A stretch of 64,000 nucleotides of DNA from Rhodanobacter ginsengisoli (GTDB lineage: Bacteria > Pseudomonadota > Gammaproteobacteria > Xanthomonadales > Rhodanobacteraceae), in the NCBI RefSeq assembly GCF_042657065.1, contig NZ_JBHSNF010000002.1:620001-684000 (forward strand), written 5' to 3'. Below are positions 60,420 to 64,000 of this stretch, piece by piece; the stretch's first letter is position 1, and each line of letters opens with the position of its first letter. The translations under genes were made by a program, and so were the position numbers. The notes under the pieces are model-generated. The model was not told where the DNA came from and did no database searches. It saw only the letters and a list, made by a program, of their open reading frames with translations.

Positions 60420-61688
60420 TCAGGAGCGCGCCTTGCCGAAGCCTATCCCGCGCACCTCCGGCCCCAGCCACGCCAGCAGCGCCAGCAGCAGTGCCACCAC
60501 GGTCATCCACGAAGCCATCACCAGGGCGTAGTTGCCGCCGCTGTGCTCGGCCAGCCACGACTGTGCCGTGGCGGTGCTGGCCGCCAGCAGGTTGCCCAGC
60601 TGATAGGCGAATCCCGGCAGGGTGCCGCGCACCTCGTCGGGCGACAGCTCGTTGAGATAAGCCGGCACCACGCCCCAGGCGCCCTGCACCATCACCTGGA
60701 TCAGGAACGCGCCCAGCCCGAGCAGCACCAGTGACCCGCCCCAGGTCCACAACGGGATGCACGGCAAGGCCAGCAACGCGGCGATGATCATCGCGCGGCG
60801 CCGGCCGATGCGCTCGGACCACGTACCGAAAGTCAGCCCGCCGACAATGGCGCCTGCGTTGAGCAGCATCGTCAGGAGCGTCACGGTACCGGTCTGGAAA
60901 TGCAGTTGCGACTGCAGGAAGGTGGGGTACATGTCCTGCGAGCCATGACTGAACATGTTGAACGCCATCATCAGCAGCATCATGTACAGCAGTCGCTTCC
61001 ACTGCCCGCGCATGGACTCCCGGATACTGCGGCGTGGCTGGCCGGCACGACCGGCGAGCCATACCGGCGACTCGGGCACCTTGCTGCGCACGTACAACAC
61101 CAGCAGCGCAGGCAAGGCTCCGGCGACGAACATGGCGCGCCAGCCCAGGCCCAGCGCGTCGAACACCACCCAGTAGGCAATCGCCCCCAGGAAGTAACCG
61201 CAGGGGTAGCCGCTCTGCAGCAGGCCCGAGACCAGGCCACGCGCCTTGATCGGAATGCTTTCGAGCGCCAGCGAGGCGCCAATACCCCATTCGCCCCCCA
61301 TCGCGATGCCGAACAGGAAACGCAGTATCAGCAGAACCGTCAGCGATGGCGCGAACGCGCAGGCCAGCTCCAGCGTCGAGAACAACAACACGTCGAGCAT
61401 CAGCACCGGGCGTCGGCCGAAGCGATCGGCCAGACGGCCGAACAGCAATGCGCCGATCGGACGTGCGGCGAGCGTCAGCAGGATGCCGAACGTCACCGCC
61501 GTCTTGTGCACGTGGAAATCGCTGGCGATGTCGCCCAGCACGAAGACCAGCAGGAAGAAGTCGAACGCGTCCAGGGTCCAGCCCAGGAAGCTTGCCAGCA
61601 CCGTGTGCCGCTGGGACGAATCGAGTTCCCGCAAGGATGCAATCCATGACACGCGGCTCTTCTCCGGTAGGTTCGACTGATGGGACAT
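60420..61688 (-). CDS. MFS transporter, SHS (sialate/lactate:H+ symporter)-type
   Basis: 422 aa with 12 membrane segments. LGWTLDAFDFFLLVFVLGDI (about 35-54), ARPIGALLFGRLADRFGRRP (MFS motif A) and GMGGEWGIGASLALESIP-type block with GEWG are hallmarks of the sialate:H+ symporter family that includes lactate transporters (JEN1-like). A carboxylate substrate such as lactate is likely but not proven. ATG at 61688 was chosen because it gives the standard N-terminus; the frame extends further upstream without support. Confidence 0.85.
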   Translation of the reverse strand: MSHQSNLPEKSRVSWIASLRELDSSQRHTVLASFLGWTLDAFDFFLLVFVLGDIASDFHVHKTAVTFGILLTLAARPIGALLFGRLADRFGRRPVLMLDVLLFSTLELACAFAPSLTVLLILRFLFGIAMGGEWGIGASLALESIPIKARGLVSGLLQSGYPCGYFLGAIAYWVVFDALGLGWRAMFVAGALPALLVLYVRSKVPESPVWLAGRAGQPRRSIRESMRGQWKRLLYMMLLMMAFNMFSHGSQDMYPTFLQSQLHFQTGTVTLLTMLLNAGAIVGGLTFGTWSERIGRRRAMIIAALLALPCIPLWTWGGSLVLLGLGAFLIQVMVQGAWGVVPAYLNELSPDEVRGTLPGFAYQLGNLLAASTATAQSWLAEHSGGNYALVMASWMTVVALLLALLAWLGPEVRGIGFGKARS

Positions 61689-61929
61689 ATTCCCGACATC
61701 GTAGCCACGACTGGCGGCGCTGCACAGCGTCACCCGGTACCCGGGCAATAACGACGAAGACTGCCCGACCTTGTGTCCGGTGCATGGCCCGCAGCGGCCG
61801 CGCGGACGCCCCATCCATGCCGTCGTCACACAGTGATCGCGCATACTTCCGGCCGAACCCGACAAAACGTTGCGCCCCCTCCTCTCGCGGGAACCGTCCG
61901 ATGACCTCACTCCCCGCCGATCCGGCTGC

Positions 61930-62607
61930 ATGACGCTGGTACGCCACCATCTCGATCGATCGCAATGCAAGGCGATCGCCCGCTGCTATGCCCCCGTCGC
62001 CCAGCGCCAGTACGTGCGCTGGAAGCTCGCCTGCGACCCGGTCTACGTAGCCGTCGACGAACTGCTCGCCGGCACCACCCTGCCCTTGCTGGATGTTGGC
62101 TGCGGCATCGGCCTGCTGGGGCAATACCTGCATGCACTCGGCCGTCTGCCCGGTTACGTCGGGCTGGACCACGACCTCCGCAAGATCAGCGCCGCACGCC
62201 TTGCCGCGCAATCCGTCGGCCTGCAGCAGCAGATGCAGTTCCACCCGACCGATGTCGCGTCGTTACCGCCCATCCAGGGCAATGTCGCCCTGCTCGATGT
62301 GCTGCACTATCTGCCGGCACCCGGGCAGCAGGCCATGCTGGCGGCGGCACTGCAGCATCTGGCGCCGGGCGGCCGGCTGATCATCCGCAACGTGTTGCGC
62401 GAGCCGAACTGGCGCTTTCATGCCACCCGCGTGGAGGAGTTCTTCCTGCGTCGCTCCGGCTGGATTCCCGGCGGTGCCCAGCACTACCCGACGGCCATGG
62501 AACTGCGCCTGCCGCTGGAAAACGCCGGACTCGATGTCCGCATCACGCCATTGCGCGGACGCACTCCGTTCAACAGCTATCTGATCGTGGCGCAACGACA
62601 CGATTGA
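61930..62607 (+). CDS. Class I SAM-dependent methyltransferase
   Basis: 225 aa. SAM motif LPLLDVGCGIGLLGQYLHAL (about 53-72), acidic loop GLDHD, LLDVLHYLPAPG as motif II/III. FHATRVEEFFLRRSGWIPGG and final LRGRTPFNSYLIVAQ are specific to a family seen with acyltransferase/pigment-type gene sets, though none is adjacent here. Substrate unknown. ATG 61930 chosen; a TTG at 61870 would extend it. Confidence 0.82.
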   Translation: MTLVRHHLDRSQCKAIARCYAPVAQRQYVRWKLACDPVYVAVDELLAGTTLPLLDVGCGIGLLGQYLHALGRLPGYVGLDHDLRKISAARLAAQSVGLQQQMQFHPTDVASLPPIQGNVALLDVLHYLPAPGQQAMLAAALQHLAPGGRLIIRNVLREPNWRFHATRVEEFFLRRSGWIPGGAQHYPTAMELRLPLENAGLDVRITPLRGRTPFNSYLIVAQRHD

Positions 62608-62735
62608 AGCGTGCCGTTCCGGTTGATCCACGCAAGGCGTACGTCGCGTCGACAAATCGGCTACACTAGCCGGCGCAGTCGCCTCTTGACTGCTTCGGCA
62701 CATCGCCGCCCCTTTCCCTTAGTCTGCAACACGGT

Positions 62736-62766
62736 ATGAACACTCCGGGTTGCTCAGGAGTGTTAC

Positions 62767-62777
<11 letters not shown>
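62736..62777 (+). CDS. Possible 13-aa upstream ORF overlapping rhlE
   Basis: ATG at 62736 reads 13 codons to TGA at 62775-62777, overlapping the rhlE start in another frame. No clear ribosome binding site. Sits across the hairpin at 62739-62764. Confidence 0.2.
62739..62764 (+). promoter_or_regulatory. Hairpin hiding the rhlE ribosome binding site
   Basis: Perfect 8-bp arms AACACTCC (62739-62746) and GGAGTGTT (62757-62764) with a 10-nt loop; the 3' arm contains the GGAG ribosome binding site of rhlE, whose ATG is at 62767. This would restrict translation unless melted. Confidence 0.6.

Positions 62778-64000
<1,223 letters not shown>

Noticed and set aside
62650..62670. Sigma70 promoter at TACACT upstream of rhlE
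   Set aside because: No acceptable -35 sequence at the right distance.

Overview
The window is a GC-rich, gene-dense chromosomal segment from a gammaproteobacterium of the order Xanthomonadales (Lysobacterales), most likely Rhodanobacteraceae (Rhodanobacter, Dyella or a relative). The evidence is an arginine operon built on N-acetylornithine carbamoyltransferase, a fused N-acetylglutamate synthase/kinase and N-acetylcitrulline deacetylase; a FimX-type pilus regulator; a DksA with a very long Lys/Ala/Pro tail; and an H-NS protein with a similar tail. Most genes are housekeeping. I see no rRNA, tRNA, CRISPR array, prophage, transposase or recognisable defence system.

Layout. 0-7.2 kb: a truncated His/Asp/Arg-rich secreted protein, an SDR, efpL (EF-P paralogue), a FUSC membrane protein, then a kynurenine-branch operon (ACMSD, a small secreted protein, kynU). 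7.2-10.45 kb: CHAD protein, H-NS protein and two gene-poor gaps around a less GC-rich DUF4386 gene. 10.45-22.3 kb: a long minus-strand operon argF'-paiB-like-osmC-like-argG-argE'-argAB-argC-argH-proB, followed by a second proB and proA. 22.6-29.4 kb: glycine-zipper protein, cysS, sufE, dksA-like, yidD, pyrC, folE2. 29.5-33.4 kb: a minus-strand operon with a squalene/phytoene-synthase-like gene, gph (or mupP), ubiG, yciI-like and an MTA/SAH-deaminase-like hydrolase. 33.5-37.4 kb: efp, divergent epmB, fimX. 37.5-41.1 kb: ffh, then rpsP-rimM-trmD-rplS. 41.2-50.4 kb: ypjD-like, GST, radA, alr, dnaB, rplI-rpsR-rpsF, an A-type Fe-S carrier, asnS. 50.4-55 kb: a lipoprotein/membrane pair, then an operon of atypical SDR, aminomuconate-semialdehyde dehydrogenase, beta-carbonic anhydrase and RidA-type deaminase. 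55-64 kb: Asr-like protein, hutG-gor, dadA-like, NlpC/P60 lipoprotein, FKBP isomerase, an SHS-type transporter, a methyltransferase and the start of rhlE.

How the parts connect. The arg/pro block makes arginine through acetylated intermediates and feeds glutamate into proline with two tandem glutamate 5-kinases. Two loci about 46 kb apart appear to encode successive steps of tryptophan/kynurenine breakdown: kynureninase and ACMSD at the left, the semialdehyde dehydrogenase and probable 2-aminomuconate deaminase at the right. Both EF-P (Lys34) and EfpL (Arg32) are present, with the EF-P-modifying EpmB next to efp.

The least-explained signals are non-coding or comparative. A four-copy purine/pyrimidine inverted repeat of about 100 nt fills intercistronic gaps just downstream of stop codons, always in the same orientation to transcription, and in argC it supplies the stop codon. 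There is a terminator with an overlapping short ORF at the start of argF', a hairpin that would hide the rhlE ribosome binding site, two DnaA boxes upstream of dnaB, a DksA lacking three of its four zinc cysteines, and an SDR lacking the catalytic Tyr and Lys. All calls come from reading the sequence; no database search was run.
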